Part shown: positions 9,075 to 18,929 of the stretch, one piece after another
How positions within the stretch are numbered: position 1 is the first letter of the stretch
How the letters are laid out: each line of letters starts with the position of its first letter
Source of the DNA: Gordonia sp. ABSL11-1
Lineage (GTDB): Bacteria > Actinomycetota > Actinomycetes > Mycobacteriales > Mycobacteriaceae
Assembly (NCBI RefSeq): GCF_030315685.1
Contig: NZ_JASXSI010000005.1
Coordinates: forward strand, 1-64,000
Direction of reading: 5' to 3'
DNA: 64,000 nt
The notes under the pieces: generated by a model
The model's input: only the letters and a program-made list of their open reading frames with translations
What the model was told of the DNA's origin: nothing
The model's database searches: none
Position numbers and translations under genes: made by a program

Positions 9075-9794
9075 ATGATCGAGGCCATACGAGCGCGCAC
9101 GCCGCGTCGATGGTTCGTCGCAGTGTGGCGATACCTGCGCAGCGCTCCGCTGGCCTTCCTCTGGCTGGCCGTGCTGCTGGTGACGACGATCGTCCAGCGA
9201 ACACTCACCCCGCACGAACTCGATCGGCTTCTCGGTGAACGCTCGACGAATCTTCACCATCTGAGCACCGACCCGCTCGATGTCCTCGTCACCAGTCTCT
9301 TCTGGATCGACGGCGCGTATTGGTTGCCCTACCTCATCCTGTTCTGCCTGTTCCATCGACCGGCCGAGCGGTGGCTAGGGTCTCCACGCTGGGTGATTGT
9401 CGGTCTGAGTGCCCACGTCATCGCGACGTATCTCAGTGAAGGCCTCCTCGGCCTGGCGATCCGCAACGACGCCGCCAGTACCACTCTTATCAACACGACC
9501 GACGTCGGTGTCAGTTACTTCCTGGCGGCGATCGTGGGTGTCCTGACGTATCACATCGCCTATCCGTGGCGCTGGATCTATCTCGCCGGCATCCTCGGGG
9601 TGTACGCGCTGCCGCTGCTCGTCGACGTCGACTTCACTGAGATCGGCCATCTGACGTCACTGCTCATCGGTCTGGCGTGGTACCCGATCACCCGCCACCC
9701 GAATGGACCGCCGCCGTGGGATCCGCTGACCACCGCGCGTCGGCTGGGGCGCCTGGGTCACTCCGGCGCGAGCGTCCGCCACAAGAACTCGTAG
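9075..9794 (+). CDS. Rhomboid-like membrane protein
   Basis: Integral membrane protein of 239 residues with about six hydrophobic segments. The pair VGVSYFLAA and EIGHLTSLLIGL puts a Ser and a His in successive membrane helices as in rhomboid intramembrane proteases. The usual GxSG is only partly matched (GVSY), so catalysis is uncertain. The ATG at 9075 is preferred because GAGAGG lies 9 nt upstream; a GTG at 9066 is in frame. The 3' end overlaps the convergent prolyl oligopeptidase gene by 37 bp. Confidence 0.75.
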   Translation: MIEAIRARTPRRWFVAVWRYLRSAPLAFLWLAVLLVTTIVQRTLTPHELDRLLGERSTNLHHLSTDPLDVLVTSLFWIDGAYWLPYLILFCLFHRPAERWLGSPRWVIVGLSAHVIATYLSEGLLGLAIRNDAASTTLINTTDVGVSYFLAAIVGVLTYHIAYPWRWIYLAGILGVYALPLLVDVDFTEIGHLTSLLIGLAWYPITRHPNGPPPWDPLTTARRLGRLGHSGASVRHKNS

Positions 9795-11803
9795 GCCAGC
9801 GCCGACTTGAACGCCGCCTGCTTGTTGTCGGCCGCGCCGCCGTGCCCACCCTCGATGTTCTCGTAGTAGGCCACCTCGTGGCCCAGCTCCTCCAGCCGCG
9901 CAACGAGTTTGCGTGCGTGACCCGGGTGCACGCGGTCGTCACGCGTGGACGTGGTCACGAGAATATGCGGGTAGTCGACGCCGCGCTGAACGTTCTGATA
10001 CGGCGAGAACGGCTTCATGAACGCCCACTGCTCCGGATCGTCGGGATCACCGTACTCGGCCATCCACGACGCACCGGCGAGCAACAGGTGATAGCGCCGC
10101 ATGTCGATCAGCGGCACCTGGCAGACGAGCGCGCCGAACAGTGCCGGATAACGGGTCAACATGACGCCCATCAGCAGACCGCCGTTCGAACCACCCTGCG
10201 CACCAAGCTGTTCGGGTGTCGTCAATCCCTCCGATACCAGGGCTCGCGCCACACTGGAGAAGTCCTCGTACACCTTGTGACGGCCGGCCTTCTGCGCCTG
10301 CGTGTGCCACGACGGGCCGTACTCACCGCCACCGCGGATGTTGGCGATCACATAGATCCCCCCGCGGGACACCCAACCGCGTCCGGCGACCGCCATGTAG
10401 CCCGGCGTCAGCGAATTCTCGAATCCTCCATAGCCGTACAGCAGCGTCGGTCCCGACTGCACATCCGACCGTCGGACGACGAAGTACGGGACGGCCGTGC
10501 CGTCATCTGAGGTCGCGAATCGTTGTTCGGCGACGACGTCATCGGCGTCGAAGAACGCAGGCGACTGCTTGATCACCTCGACGGAATCGCCGGAGTCGCC
10601 GTACAGCAGGCTCGGCGGGGTGGTGAACGAGCTCGCCGACCAGAAGACCTCATCCGAATCGTCCGGGTCGGTGTCGAGCACCGATATCGTCGCCAGTTCC
10701 GGCAATCCGGTCGTCGCGATCTCCTCCCAGGTGCCCATGACCACCGTCGACACCTCAGTCTGGACATCGCGCAACGTGGTCAGGATCAGATGCGACCGGG
10801 TGAACGAGTAGTCACTCAGACTGGTGTGTGCATCCGGCGCGAACAACACCGTTGCAACGCGACCGCCGACGAGGAACTCCTCGTACTCGAACACCAGGAG
10901 AGTGCCCGCGGCGTAACTCTGGTCGCCGATCACCCATTCCGACCGCGGCATCACGAACAGCCAGTCCCAGCGCACCGCCGAGTGTGCATCGGTCGGCACG
11001 TCGATGCGGATGAGCTCACCGTCGCGGAGCTCATACCGCAGAGCGTTGAAGAAATCGGTGGAGCGGCTCGCGAAATGGCGCTCGTAGCCGGGGGTGTTGT
11101 CGTAACCCGCGCCCGCCGACACGTCGTCGACCTCACCCGCGTAGACCTCCACCGCCTCCGACAGCGGCGTTCCACGCGTCCACCGCTTGGTGATGCGCGG
11201 GTAGCCGGACGTGGTCAACGACGATGTCCCGTCGGGCTGCTCACCGAAATCCGTGCCGACGTAGACGGTGTCCCGATCGATCCACCCGATCGACGACTTG
11301 TTCTCCGGCAGCACGAAACCGTCCTCGACCCAGCGACGCGTCTGGAGGTCGAACTCGCGCACCACCGTCGCGTCCGCTCCGCCGCGCGACAGCGACACCA
11401 GCGCGTGCCGGTACTCGGGCCGTAACACCGTCGCCCCGGACCACACCCAGTTCTCCTCCTCTGCGGCAGCGAGAGCATCGACGTCGATCACGACGTCCCA
11501 CTCCGGTGCATCGGTGAGATACGACTCCAGGGTGGTCCGCCGCCACAGACCCTTGGGGTTGGCGGCGTCCCGCCAGAAGTTGTAGAGATGGCCGCCGCGA
11601 CGCCGCACGTACGGGATCCGGTCGTCGGTGTCCAGGACCTCGAGAGCCTCCGCCTCCAATACCGGGAACCGGCTGCCCGAGCTCAGAGCCGAGACCGTGG
11701 GGTCATTGTGCGCACGCACCCACTCGAGCGCATCGTCGCCGGTGACCTCCTCCAGCCAGATATAGGGATCCTCAGGAGCAGAGTTGGCCGCATCGGTCGT
11801 CAT
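9758..11803 (-). CDS. Prolyl oligopeptidase family serine peptidase
   Basis: S9A-family peptidase of 681 residues that would cleave short peptides after proline or related residues; no signal peptide is seen. It starts with the family opening EDPYIWLEEVTGDDALEWVRAHN, continues through a propeller-like central part, and ends in the alpha/beta hydrolase domain. The nucleophile elbow is GGSNGGLLMG, followed by an Asp in TSTRDDRVHP and the catalytic His in IEGGHGG. A GGAAGGG ribosome-binding site precedes the ATG. It converges on, and overlaps by 37 bp, the rhomboid-like gene. Confidence 0.93.
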   Translation of the reverse strand: MTTDAANSAPEDPYIWLEEVTGDDALEWVRAHNDPTVSALSSGSRFPVLEAEALEVLDTDDRIPYVRRRGGHLYNFWRDAANPKGLWRRTTLESYLTDAPEWDVVIDVDALAAAEEENWVWSGATVLRPEYRHALVSLSRGGADATVVREFDLQTRRWVEDGFVLPENKSSIGWIDRDTVYVGTDFGEQPDGTSSLTTSGYPRITKRWTRGTPLSEAVEVYAGEVDDVSAGAGYDNTPGYERHFASRSTDFFNALRYELRDGELIRIDVPTDAHSAVRWDWLFVMPRSEWVIGDQSYAAGTLLVFEYEEFLVGGRVATVLFAPDAHTSLSDYSFTRSHLILTTLRDVQTEVSTVVMGTWEEIATTGLPELATISVLDTDPDDSDEVFWSASSFTTPPSLLYGDSGDSVEVIKQSPAFFDADDVVAEQRFATSDDGTAVPYFVVRRSDVQSGPTLLYGYGGFENSLTPGYMAVAGRGWVSRGGIYVIANIRGGGEYGPSWHTQAQKAGRHKVYEDFSSVARALVSEGLTTPEQLGAQGGSNGGLLMGVMLTRYPALFGALVCQVPLIDMRRYHLLLAGASWMAEYGDPDDPEQWAFMKPFSPYQNVQRGVDYPHILVTTSTRDDRVHPGHARKLVARLEELGHEVAYYENIEGGHGGAADNKQAAFKSALAYEFLWRTLAPE

Positions 11804-11944
11804 CGGGGTCCCTTCCGCGGCATCCGGCGCGACGTCTCGTGCTCAGCGCGTCCGCTCTCATGCTGCATTTTCGTGCGATTCATTCCTCCGCGACCCTAAT
11901 GGGTCACGAGTGAGGAGGTCGGCGGCGGCAGGTGACGATACCGG

Positions 11945-12415
11945 GTGCGTTCGCGACAACTCAGACGCGCAACCCCGAAGGCCCGCCGACCCAGGCATGC
12001 CGGTCCGGCCGGCAGGCTCGACGTGATGCGCGCCGTGATCACCGCGACCTCGACTCCACCCGCGGCACCCGCGACGAGGCTGGTGGAGGCCTTCGTCCAC
12101 GGCGAGGACATCCGCCGGCCACTCGGGATCACCGGTGGGTACCCGCCGGCGCCGGTCGTGGAGGCGCTGTGCCACCAGGTGGAGGCGTCGGGTCTCGATG
12201 GCGGCGGGAAGCGGCGCGTCAGGGGGATGCGCCTCGTGGTCACCGAGACCGGCGCGACGATCGGCGACGACGACGCTGCGGGCGCCGAGGTGCGCAGCCG
12301 CGCGATCGACCTGTTGCTCGCGGTGTCCGGCCGCGCCGTGTCGGCCGACGCGTTCGACGGACCGGGCGCGGCGCGCCTGTGCGACGAGCACGGCCGCCGA
12401 CCACCAGCCGCGTAA
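11945..12415 (+). pseudogene. Truncated mycothiol-dependent maleylpyruvate isomerase-like gene
   Basis: Only the C-terminal half of a maleylpyruvate-isomerase/DinB-type mycothiol-dependent enzyme is readable. From about 12026 the frame reads VMRAVITATSTPP, then LVEAFVHGEDIRRPLGI, a conserved block of this family, then RGMRLVVTETGA and RAIDLLLAVSGRA. The N-terminal metal-binding DinB region is missing. Upstream, a family-like RNPEGPPTQ segment lies in another frame near 11960, which suggests a frameshift as well as truncation. No convincing start codon or ribosome-binding site precedes the conserved part. The 18-bp tandem repeat begins 50 bp after its stop. Confidence 0.65.
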
Positions 12416-12464
12416 ACCGCCTGCCCCCGGCCGCAACGCTGCGCGTCGGGTTACCCACCTGCCC

Positions 12465-12608
12465 GCCCTATCGCTGCGCGTCGCCCTATCGCTGCGCGTC
12501 GCCCTATCGCTGCGCGTCGCCCTACCGCTGCGCGTCGCCCTATCGCTGCGCGTCGCCCTATCGCTGCGCGTCACCCCACCGTTGCCCGTCACCCATCGCT
12601 GCGCGCCG
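12465..12608. repeat. 18-bp tandem repeat (minisatellite)
   Basis: Six adjacent copies of GCCCTATCGCTGCGCGTC occupy 12465-12572, the fourth with one T-to-C change, followed by two degenerate copies to 12608. The unit is a multiple of three and keeps open frames on both strands, but no gene with a start signal is supported here. The array fills most of the gap between the decayed isomerase-like gene and the serine hydrolase gene at 12784. Confidence 0.93.
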
Positions 12609-12783
12609 CGTCGCCTCCCGTCGCCCGTTCCGCCCACTGGATGACACACGCGGCCCCCGCGCCTCCCGTCCGACCGCAACCGCCTGATTGCCATGCCACG
12701 CCGGAGATGGGTCGATACGCTGATGCGCGGGTCGGATGGTGAAGTGCCACGAGCGGCACGTGTCGAGGAAGTAGGTACGACGG

Positions 12784-14508
12784 ATGGTCGTCCACACTCG
12801 TTCCCGGCGTCGTCGCGCTGTCACCGCCGTGACGTCCCTCATCGCCGTCGGTGTGATGGCCGCCGCCTGCGACTCGGGTTCCACCGGTTCGGATGCGGTG
12901 TCGTCATCGTCGTCTGCTGCGCCGGCCCAGGCCAATCCGCAGGCGGCGGTCGCGCAACCGCTGCCCGACAACGCCATCGACAACGCGCTGGGCAAGCTCG
13001 ACGGTCTCGTCGACTCCCTCATGTCATCGACGAAGATCCCGGGCATGGCGGTCGCTGTCGTCCACGGCGGCAAGACCGTCTACGCGAAGGGCTTCGGTGT
13101 CAAGGACATCGGTGTCAAGGACATCGGTGCGACTGCCGGCGCAGGTTCGAACGGCTCGGCGAGCCGCTCGACCGCCGCCGGCGCGAGCCCGACCAGCGGC
13201 TCCGGCGGTACCGGCGACAACAAGATCGACGCGGACACCGTCTTCCCGCTCGCCTCGATGTCCAAGCCGATCGGCTCCACCGTCATCGCCAAGCAGGTCA
13301 CCGACAACGTCGTCGGCTGGGACACCCCCGTCGTCGCCAATCTCCCCGGATTCGCCCTCTCCGATCAATACGTGACGCAGAACGTGACGGTCGCCGACAT
13401 GTACTCGCACCGATCGGGCCTGCCCGACCATGCCGGCGACAAGCTCGAGGACATGGGCTACGACCGGCAACAGATCCTCGCCCGGCTGCGCTACGTGCCC
13501 CTCGACCCGTTCCGCATCACGTACAACTACACGAACTACGGTGTCACCGCCGCGGGCGAGTCGGTCGCACGGAAGGCCGGATCCGACTGGGAGACCTTGT
13601 CGGAGAACGCTATCTACGGTCCGCTGGGGATGAACCACACCAGCTCACGATTCAGGGATTTCGAGGCAGAGCCCGACCGGGTCGTCGGGCACGTCAAGGT
13701 CGACGGCACCTGGGTACAGACCCCGGCCCAACGCGATCCCGACCCGCAGGCACCGGCCGGCGGTGTGTCGTCGTCGGTGAACGACGTCGCCAAGTGGCTG
13801 ACCATGCTTCTCGGCAACGGCACCTACAACGGGAAGCAGATCGTCGCCGAGAAGGCGCTGATCCCGGCGGTGACACCCGAGATGGTCTCGTCGCCATCGC
13901 ATTCCGAGGACTCCCGCGCCGGTTACTACGGCTACGGATTCAACGTCAGCGTCACCGAAGGCGCGCGGACCACCTTCAGCCACGCGGGTGCCTTCTCGAT
14001 GGGTGCGGGCACGAACTTCCTCGTCCTGCCGTCCGCCGACGTCGCGATCGTCGCACTCTCCAACGCATCCCCCATCGGTGCGGTGGACGCCCTGTGCGGG
14101 GAGTTCTCGGACCTGGTCCAGTTCGGCGAGGTGCGCCACGACTGGCGCACCCTGTACGGCGACGCATACGAGGCGATGGCGCAGCCGTCGGGAAGTCTGG
14201 TCGGGCAGAAGCCGCCGGCGAATCCCGCACCGGCCCCGCCGGCGGCGTCGGTGGTGGGGACCTACCAGAACGACGTGTACGGTCCGGCGGTGATCCGGGA
14301 GGAGAACGGCGCACTCGTCCTCGCCATGGGGCCTGGCGGCGTGACGACCCACGAACTCACCCACTGGGACGGCAGCTCCTACACGTTCCCCCTGCGCAAC
14401 GAGAACGCCGAACTGGGCTCGATCTCCAAGGTCGCCGTGGACGGACCTCAGATGACGATCGAGTACTACGACGACGACCTGTCGAACGGAGTGTTCACTC
14501 GCTCCTGA
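12784..14508 (+). CDS. Serine hydrolase, beta-lactamase/D-alanyl carboxypeptidase fold, lipoprotein-like
   Basis: Exported serine hydrolase of 574 residues. The N-terminus has an Arg-rich start, a hydrophobic segment and a Cys at about residue 30 (VMAAACDSG), a lipobox-like site. The class C/peptidase S12 motifs are present: SMSK near residue 158 and YTNYG near 248. Residues 85-150 contain a tandem GVKDIGVKDIG duplication and a Ser/Gly/Ala-rich insertion just before the SxxK motif. The C-terminal 90 residues look like a DUF3471-type beta domain. Likely acts on esters, amides or peptidoglycan-like substrates at the membrane surface. It overlaps the convergent flavoprotein gene by 14 bp. Confidence 0.87.
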   Translation: MVVHTRSRRRRAVTAVTSLIAVGVMAAACDSGSTGSDAVSSSSSAAPAQANPQAAVAQPLPDNAIDNALGKLDGLVDSLMSSTKIPGMAVAVVHGGKTVYAKGFGVKDIGVKDIGATAGAGSNGSASRSTAAGASPTSGSGGTGDNKIDADTVFPLASMSKPIGSTVIAKQVTDNVVGWDTPVVANLPGFALSDQYVTQNVTVADMYSHRSGLPDHAGDKLEDMGYDRQQILARLRYVPLDPFRITYNYTNYGVTAAGESVARKAGSDWETLSENAIYGPLGMNHTSSRFRDFEAEPDRVVGHVKVDGTWVQTPAQRDPDPQAPAGGVSSSVNDVAKWLTMLLGNGTYNGKQIVAEKALIPAVTPEMVSSPSHSEDSRAGYYGYGFNVSVTEGARTTFSHAGAFSMGAGTNFLVLPSADVAIVALSNASPIGAVDALCGEFSDLVQFGEVRHDWRTLYGDAYEAMAQPSGSLVGQKPPANPAPAPPAASVVGTYQNDVYGPAVIREENGALVLAMGPGGVTTHELTHWDGSSYTFPLRNENAELGSISKVAVDGPQMTIEYYDDDLSNGVFTRS

Positions 14509-15715
14509 TCGTCGTCGCCTCCGCGACGAGCGGATCCGGCACCTCCCCGGTACGGACGGGGCACCGGGTGTGCGAATAGATCGTCGGCATGCACAGATTG
14601 CAGTGCACGCACCGCGAGCGCGCGGTCGGATCGGACTGGATGCGCAGGGGCAGGCCGGGTTCGCGCAGTAGTGCGCGCCCCATCGCGACGAAGTCGAAGC
14701 CCTCGGTCAAGGCCAACTCCATCGACGGTCGATCCGTGATGCCGCCCAACAGGATCAGCGGCATGCGGACGGCCGCACGCAGCTGTCGCGCGAGTGGCAG
14801 CAGATAGGCGTCGTGATAGTCGTAGTGCTTCAGGAACATCGGGCCCGTCGCCTTGAGTCCGAGTCGCATCGCGCCGCGGAACGCATCCGCGAACTCATCG
14901 CGCGGCGGGTCGCCGTGGAACAGATACATCGGATTGAGCAGCGAGCTGCCGGCGGTCGGCTCGATGGCGTCGAGGTGCCCGTCGGACTCCAGGAGTTGCG
15001 CGACCGCACAGGCCTCGTCGACGCCGAAGCCGAGACGCCCGGCGCCGTCGTACATGTTGAGCTTCGCCCAGATCGCTGCTTGGTCGCCGACCTCCTCGCG
15101 GACGGCCTCGACGACCTCGCGGGCGAATCGGGCGCGGTTCACCAGGCTTCCGCCATATTCGTCGCGTCGGTGATTCAACAACGGCGACAGGAAACAACTG
15201 ATGAGATAGTTGTGACCGCAATGGATCTCGAGCCCGTCGAATCCCGAGTCCACGGCGATCCGCGCGGCCTGCCGGAAGGTGGCGAGCATTTCGGAGATGC
15301 CGTCGGCATCGAGCTTGCGCGTGACCGACATCCCCATCGGCGCCGGGATGCGCGACGGCCCGAGCGCCTTGCGCCGATTGGACACCGAGTTGGCCACCGG
15401 GCCGGCATGGCCCAATTGTGCTGCGGCGAAAGCCCCTTCGGCGTGGATCGCCTCGGTCAGGCGGGTCAGTCCGGGCACCGCCTCGCCGCGCAGCCAGATC
15501 TGATGGCGGTCGGTGCGTCCCTCGGGGGAGACGGCGCAGTAGGCGACGGTGCTCATCGCGACGCCGCCCGCGGCGACCTCGCGATGGAAGTCGATCAGGT
15601 CGTCGGTCACCAGTGCATCCGGCGTGGCCCCCTCGAAGGTCGCGCACTTGATGAGGCGATTGCGCAGGGTCAGCGGGCCGAGCCGGGCCGGGGTGAACGG
15701 GTCGGGCGCGGTCAT
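14495..15715 (-). CDS. NADH:flavin oxidoreductase (OYE-like, Fe-S)
   Basis: FMN-dependent oxidoreductase of 406 residues of the Old Yellow Enzyme superfamily, in the longer bacterial subgroup. It opens PFTPARLGPLTLRNRLIK, has AAQLGHAGP, and a substrate-site IHCGHNYLISCFLSP followed by YGGSLVNRARF. The C-terminal CVHCNLCM and a later Cys suggest a 4Fe-4S cluster as in 2,4-dienoyl-CoA reductase-like enzymes. The ATG at 15715 shares one base with the TetR stop codon (TGATG), so it is translationally coupled to that regulator. The upstream open frame to 15976 is only the TetR antiphase. Confidence 0.9.
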   Translation of the reverse strand: MTAPDPFTPARLGPLTLRNRLIKCATFEGATPDALVTDDLIDFHREVAAGGVAMSTVAYCAVSPEGRTDRHQIWLRGEAVPGLTRLTEAIHAEGAFAAAQLGHAGPVANSVSNRRKALGPSRIPAPMGMSVTRKLDADGISEMLATFRQAARIAVDSGFDGLEIHCGHNYLISCFLSPLLNHRRDEYGGSLVNRARFAREVVEAVREEVGDQAAIWAKLNMYDGAGRLGFGVDEACAVAQLLESDGHLDAIEPTAGSSLLNPMYLFHGDPPRDEFADAFRGAMRLGLKATGPMFLKHYDYHDAYLLPLARQLRAAVRMPLILLGGITDRPSMELALTEGFDFVAMGRALLREPGLPLRIQSDPTARSRCVHCNLCMPTIYSHTRCPVRTGEVPDPLVAEATTIRSE

Positions 15716-16386
15716 CAGGTCTCCTCGGGAAGGTCGGGTTCGACGGTGTGCGCAGGCGCGGGACGGATCGGGACCGGCGCGGACAATCCGGCGACGACGA
15801 AGTCGCCGAGCGCCGAGAGGGCCGCGTCGGACAGCGGCTGGTCGCCGGCGAACCGGCTGAGGATCAGCTCGAAGGCGAGCCCCCACCGTCGGCGTGCGTC
15901 GTCGTCGGAGAGTCCGTCCACGAGGCGGGGGAGAATGCGTGACCACTGATCGATCCGGAACCACGGCTGGGTCCACGACGCCTGGGGATGCGACAGGACG
16001 AATCGGGACAGCAGCCGGAGATGGAGACGCCCGACCGGATCCTGCTGGATGTCGACGAAGGGGGCGAGCACGACATCGACCAATCGGACGATGTCGTCCG
16101 TCGACGGATCGAAGCGATCGAGCGGATCACTCCACATCGGGCCCATGCGGTCCTCGAGGAGTTCGACGGCGAGGCGGTCCTTCGAGCCGAAGTGATAGTG
16201 GACCGCCGCGGGGTTGGCGTCGGCGGCCGCGCAGATCGCACGGACGGAGACATTGTCGAAACCGTCGGTCAGGAACAACGACTCGGCGGCGGCGAGGAGG
16301 GCGATACGGGTGGAGCCGGTGCGGGTCGGCGACGGCGTTGGGGGCACCCGTCGATCAGACCACAGCTCCATCAACGATTCAATCAT
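15715..16386 (-). CDS. TetR-family transcriptional regulator
   Basis: Regulator of up to 223 residues. The helix-turn-helix reads [40 protein letters not shown]. It is the first gene of a two-gene unit with the OYE-like flavoprotein, which it probably regulates. A perfect palindrome lies across the ATG at 16386, so the real start may be the second Met at 16371. The ligand is unknown; control of a flavoprotein acting on unsaturated acyl or steroid-like compounds would be typical but is inference. Confidence 0.88.
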   Translation of the reverse strand: MIESLMELWSDRRVPPTPSPTRTGSTRIALLAAAESLFLTDGFDNVSVRAICAAADANPAAVHYHFGSKDRLAVELLEDRMGPMWSDPLDRFDPSTDDIVRLVDVVLAPFVDIQQDPVGRLHLRLLSRFVLSHPQASWTQPWFRIDQWSRILPRLVDGLSDDDARRRWGLAFELILSRFAGDQPLSDAALSALGDFVVAGLSAPVPIRPAPAHTVEPDLPEET

Positions 16387-16393
16387 TGATTGA
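16379..16393. promoter_or_regulatory. Perfect palindromic operator, likely for the TetR regulator
   Basis: TCAATCA-T-TGATTGA is a perfect 7+1+7 inverted repeat across the 5' end of the TetR gene. A site of this size and place is typical of TetR autoregulation. It would also control the coupled flavoprotein gene. Confidence 0.75.
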
Positions 16394-16487
16394 TGATTGT
16401 CAGCAGGAGCGAAAGGCCCGGGAAAGTTACTCCTCGGTACGGGGGACGCCCTGCGGTGTCACCGACCCGCGACGTACGCTGGCAGTC

Positions 16488-17873
16488 GTGGCTGAACACT
16501 TTCAAACAGTTGTATTGGGTGCAGGTCCAGGTGGGTATGTGGCCGCGATCCGGTCCGCCCAGCTCGGCATGAAGACCGCCGTCATCGAAGAGAAGTACTG
16601 GGGCGGTGTTTGTCTCAACGTCGGATGTATCCCCTCCAAGGCACTCCTCCGGAACGCCGAACTGGCCCACATCTTCAATCACCAGGCGAAGACCTTCGGC
16701 ATGTCCGGGGATGTCTCGTTCGACTTCGGCGCGGCATTCGACCGCAGCCGCAAGGTGTCGGAGGGGATCGTCAAGGGCGTCCACTTCCTGATGAAGAAGA
16801 ACAAGATCACCGAGATCGACGGGTACGGGAAGTTCAAGGACGCCAAGACGATCGTCGTCGGAGATCGCGAGATCACCTTCGACAACGTCATCATCAACAC
16901 CGGTTCGACCGTCAAGCTGCTGCCGGGTGTCGAGCTCTCCGACAACGTCGTCACCTACGAGACGCAGATCCTCACCCGTGAGCTGCCGAAGTCGATCGTC
17001 ATCGTCGGCGCCGGCGCCATCGGCATGGAGTTCGGTTACGTGCTCGCCAACTACGGCGTCGACGTCACCATCGTCGAGTTCCTCGACCGCGTGCTGCCCA
17101 ACGAGGACGTTGACGCGTCGAAGGCCATCGCCAAGGAATACAAGAAGCTCGGCGTCACGGTCCTCACCTCCACCAAGGTGCAGACCGTCACCGACAACGG
17201 CGACAACGTCACCGTCAGCTACAAGGACGCGAAGGACAACGACGGGGAGATCACCGTCGACAAGGTCCTCATGTCGGTCGGGTTCGCCCCGCGCGTGGAG
17301 GGCTTCGGTCTGGAGAACACCGGCGTCGAGCTGACCGACCGTGGTGCCATCGCGATCGACGACTTCATGCGCACCAATGTCGAGGGCATCTACGCGATCG
17401 GTGACGTCACCGCGAAGCTCATGCTCGCGCACGTCGCCGAGGCGCAGGGAGTCGTCGCCGCGGAGGTCATGGCGGGTGCCGAGACGATGACACTCGGCGA
17501 CTACCGCTTCATGCCGCGCGCCACCTTCTGCCAGCCCCAGGTCGCATCATTCGGCCTCACCGAGGCGCAGGCCAAGGACGAGGGCTTCAACGTCAAGGCG
17601 ACGACCTTCCCGTTCAGCGCCAACGGCAAGGCCCAGGGGCTGGGCGAGACCGCGGGGTTCGTCAAGCTGCTGACCAACGAGGACACCGACGAGTTGCTCG
17701 GCGGACACCTCGTCGGCGACAACGTCTCCGAGATGCTCCCCGAGATGACCCTCGCCCACAAGTGGGACCTCACCGCCAAGGAACTGGCCCGCAACGTGCA
17801 CACCCACCCGACCCTGTCGGAGGCCATGCAAGAAACGTTCCATGGCGCGATCGGGCACATGATCAACCTGTAG
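16488..17873 (+). CDS. lpdC: Dihydrolipoyl dehydrogenase
   Basis: FAD-dependent E3 subunit of 461 residues, which reoxidises dihydrolipoamide of 2-oxoacid dehydrogenase complexes; in mycobacteria it also serves the antioxidant AhpC system. The FAD site is [20 protein letters not shown], the redox disulfide is [13 protein letters not shown], the NAD site is [18 protein letters not shown], and the C-terminal [12 protein letters not shown] carries the catalytic His-Glu pair. A TACGCT box at 16475-16480 is 7 nt before the GTG, so the transcript is probably leaderless. From memory it corresponds to Rv0462 in M. tuberculosis and marks the start of the syntenic block. Confidence 0.95.
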   Translation: MAEHFQTVVLGAGPGGYVAAIRSAQLGMKTAVIEEKYWGGVCLNVGCIPSKALLRNAELAHIFNHQAKTFGMSGDVSFDFGAAFDRSRKVSEGIVKGVHFLMKKNKITEIDGYGKFKDAKTIVVGDREITFDNVIINTGSTVKLLPGVELSDNVVTYETQILTRELPKSIVIVGAGAIGMEFGYVLANYGVDVTIVEFLDRVLPNEDVDASKAIAKEYKKLGVTVLTSTKVQTVTDNGDNVTVSYKDAKDNDGEITVDKVLMSVGFAPRVEGFGLENTGVELTDRGAIAIDDFMRTNVEGIYAIGDVTAKLMLAHVAEAQGVVAAEVMAGAETMTLGDYRFMPRATFCQPQVASFGLTEAQAKDEGFNVKATTFPFSANGKAQGLGETAGFVKLLTNEDTDELLGGHLVGDNVSEMLPEMTLAHKWDLTAKELARNVHTHPTLSEAMQETFHGAIGHMINL

Positions 17874-17991
17874 CGCGCGTGTCACGAGGGTGTCCCGGCC
17901 GGCGAGGCGTGGCGCCCACGATCCCACTTTCCGATCGATCGACGCGGCGGTGAGCCGACCACCCGATGACCGACCTCGGTACCGTCAGGTG

Positions 17992-18876
17992 ATGGCCACC
18001 GGAGAACGCACCCGCGACTGGGTGCCGCCGTGGCCGCTCGACATCGGCGCGACGGTCGGGATGCTGCGTCGCGGCGCCGGCGACCCGTCGTTCACCTATG
18101 GTCGCGACGGATCGGTCTGGCGGGGCGTCCACACGCCGGACGGGCCGGGCACGCTGACGATCCGGTCCGACGGTACGACGATCAGCGGTCGGGCGTGGGG
18201 CTCCGGTGCGGAGTGGCTGCTCGACCAGATGCCCGATCTGCTCGGCGCCCGTGACGACCCGGCCGCGTTGACCCCGCGCGACCCCGTCGTCGGTGAGCTC
18301 GTCCGGCGTTCGGAAGGTCTGCGGATCGGCCGCACCGACCGCGTCTGGGAGGCGTTGGTGCCGGCGATCCTCGAGCAGAAGGTGGTGGGGGCGGAGGCGT
18401 TTCGAGCATGGCGGTACCTGGTGCGCAGATTCGGTGACCCGGCGCCCGGACCGGTTCCGGACACGATGCGCGTTCCACCCCCGCGTGAGGAGTGGGCCCG
18501 GATCCCCGGTTGGGAATGGCACCGCAGCGGCATCGAACCGGTCCGGATGCGCACCATCCGGGGCGCGACGGCGATGGACGTCGAGCGGCATCCGGACCGA
18601 CTACGGATGCTCCGGGGGGTCGGGCGCTGGACCGAGGCCGAGACACGTTCGCGGGCGGTCGGCGACCCCGACGTCGTCAACGTCGGCGACTACCACATCC
18701 CGACGTTGGTGGGTCTGACGCTCATCGGCGAACCGGTCGACGACGACGGAATGCTCGAACTACTGGAACCCTATGCGGGACAACGCCAACGGATCATCAG
18801 GATGGTGGAGCGGCACGGTGCTCGCCCGGAGCGACGCGGACCGCGGATGACCGTCCGCGATTACCGGTCCTTCTGA
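17992..18876 (+). CDS. DNA-3-methyladenine glycosylase-like (AlkA/HhH-GPD)
   Basis: Base-excision repair glycosylase-like protein of 294 residues. The helix-hairpin-helix region reads RLRMLRGVGRWTEAETRSRAVGDPDVVNVGDYHIP, with the conserved catalytic Asp before YHIP; upstream WEALVPAILEQKV is the usual AlkA helix. The N-terminal domain (FTYGRDGSVWRGV, TLTIRSDG) is beta-rich and family-like. A TACCGT box at 17980-17985 is 6 nt before the ATG at 17992, supporting this start over upstream GTGs. It follows lpdC by about 120 bp and is convergent with the methyltransferase. It would remove alkylated purines from DNA. Confidence 0.85.
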   Translation: MATGERTRDWVPPWPLDIGATVGMLRRGAGDPSFTYGRDGSVWRGVHTPDGPGTLTIRSDGTTISGRAWGSGAEWLLDQMPDLLGARDDPAALTPRDPVVGELVRRSEGLRIGRTDRVWEALVPAILEQKVVGAEAFRAWRYLVRRFGDPAPGPVPDTMRVPPPREEWARIPGWEWHRSGIEPVRMRTIRGATAMDVERHPDRLRMLRGVGRWTEAETRSRAVGDPDVVNVGDYHIPTLVGLTLIGEPVDDDGMLELLEPYAGQRQRIIRMVERHGARPERRGPRMTVRDYRSF

Positions 18877-18929
18877 CCCGAACCTGCGGGGCGGTCACGA
18901 CCCGGGCCGACGACGCCCAGGCACCGCAA

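Noticed and set aside
11858-12694. Minus-strand open frame with ATRSDR repeats
   Set aside because: The repeat peptide comes from the 18-bp DNA array. There is no start signal or domain, and the conserved isomerase-like sequence is on the plus strand.
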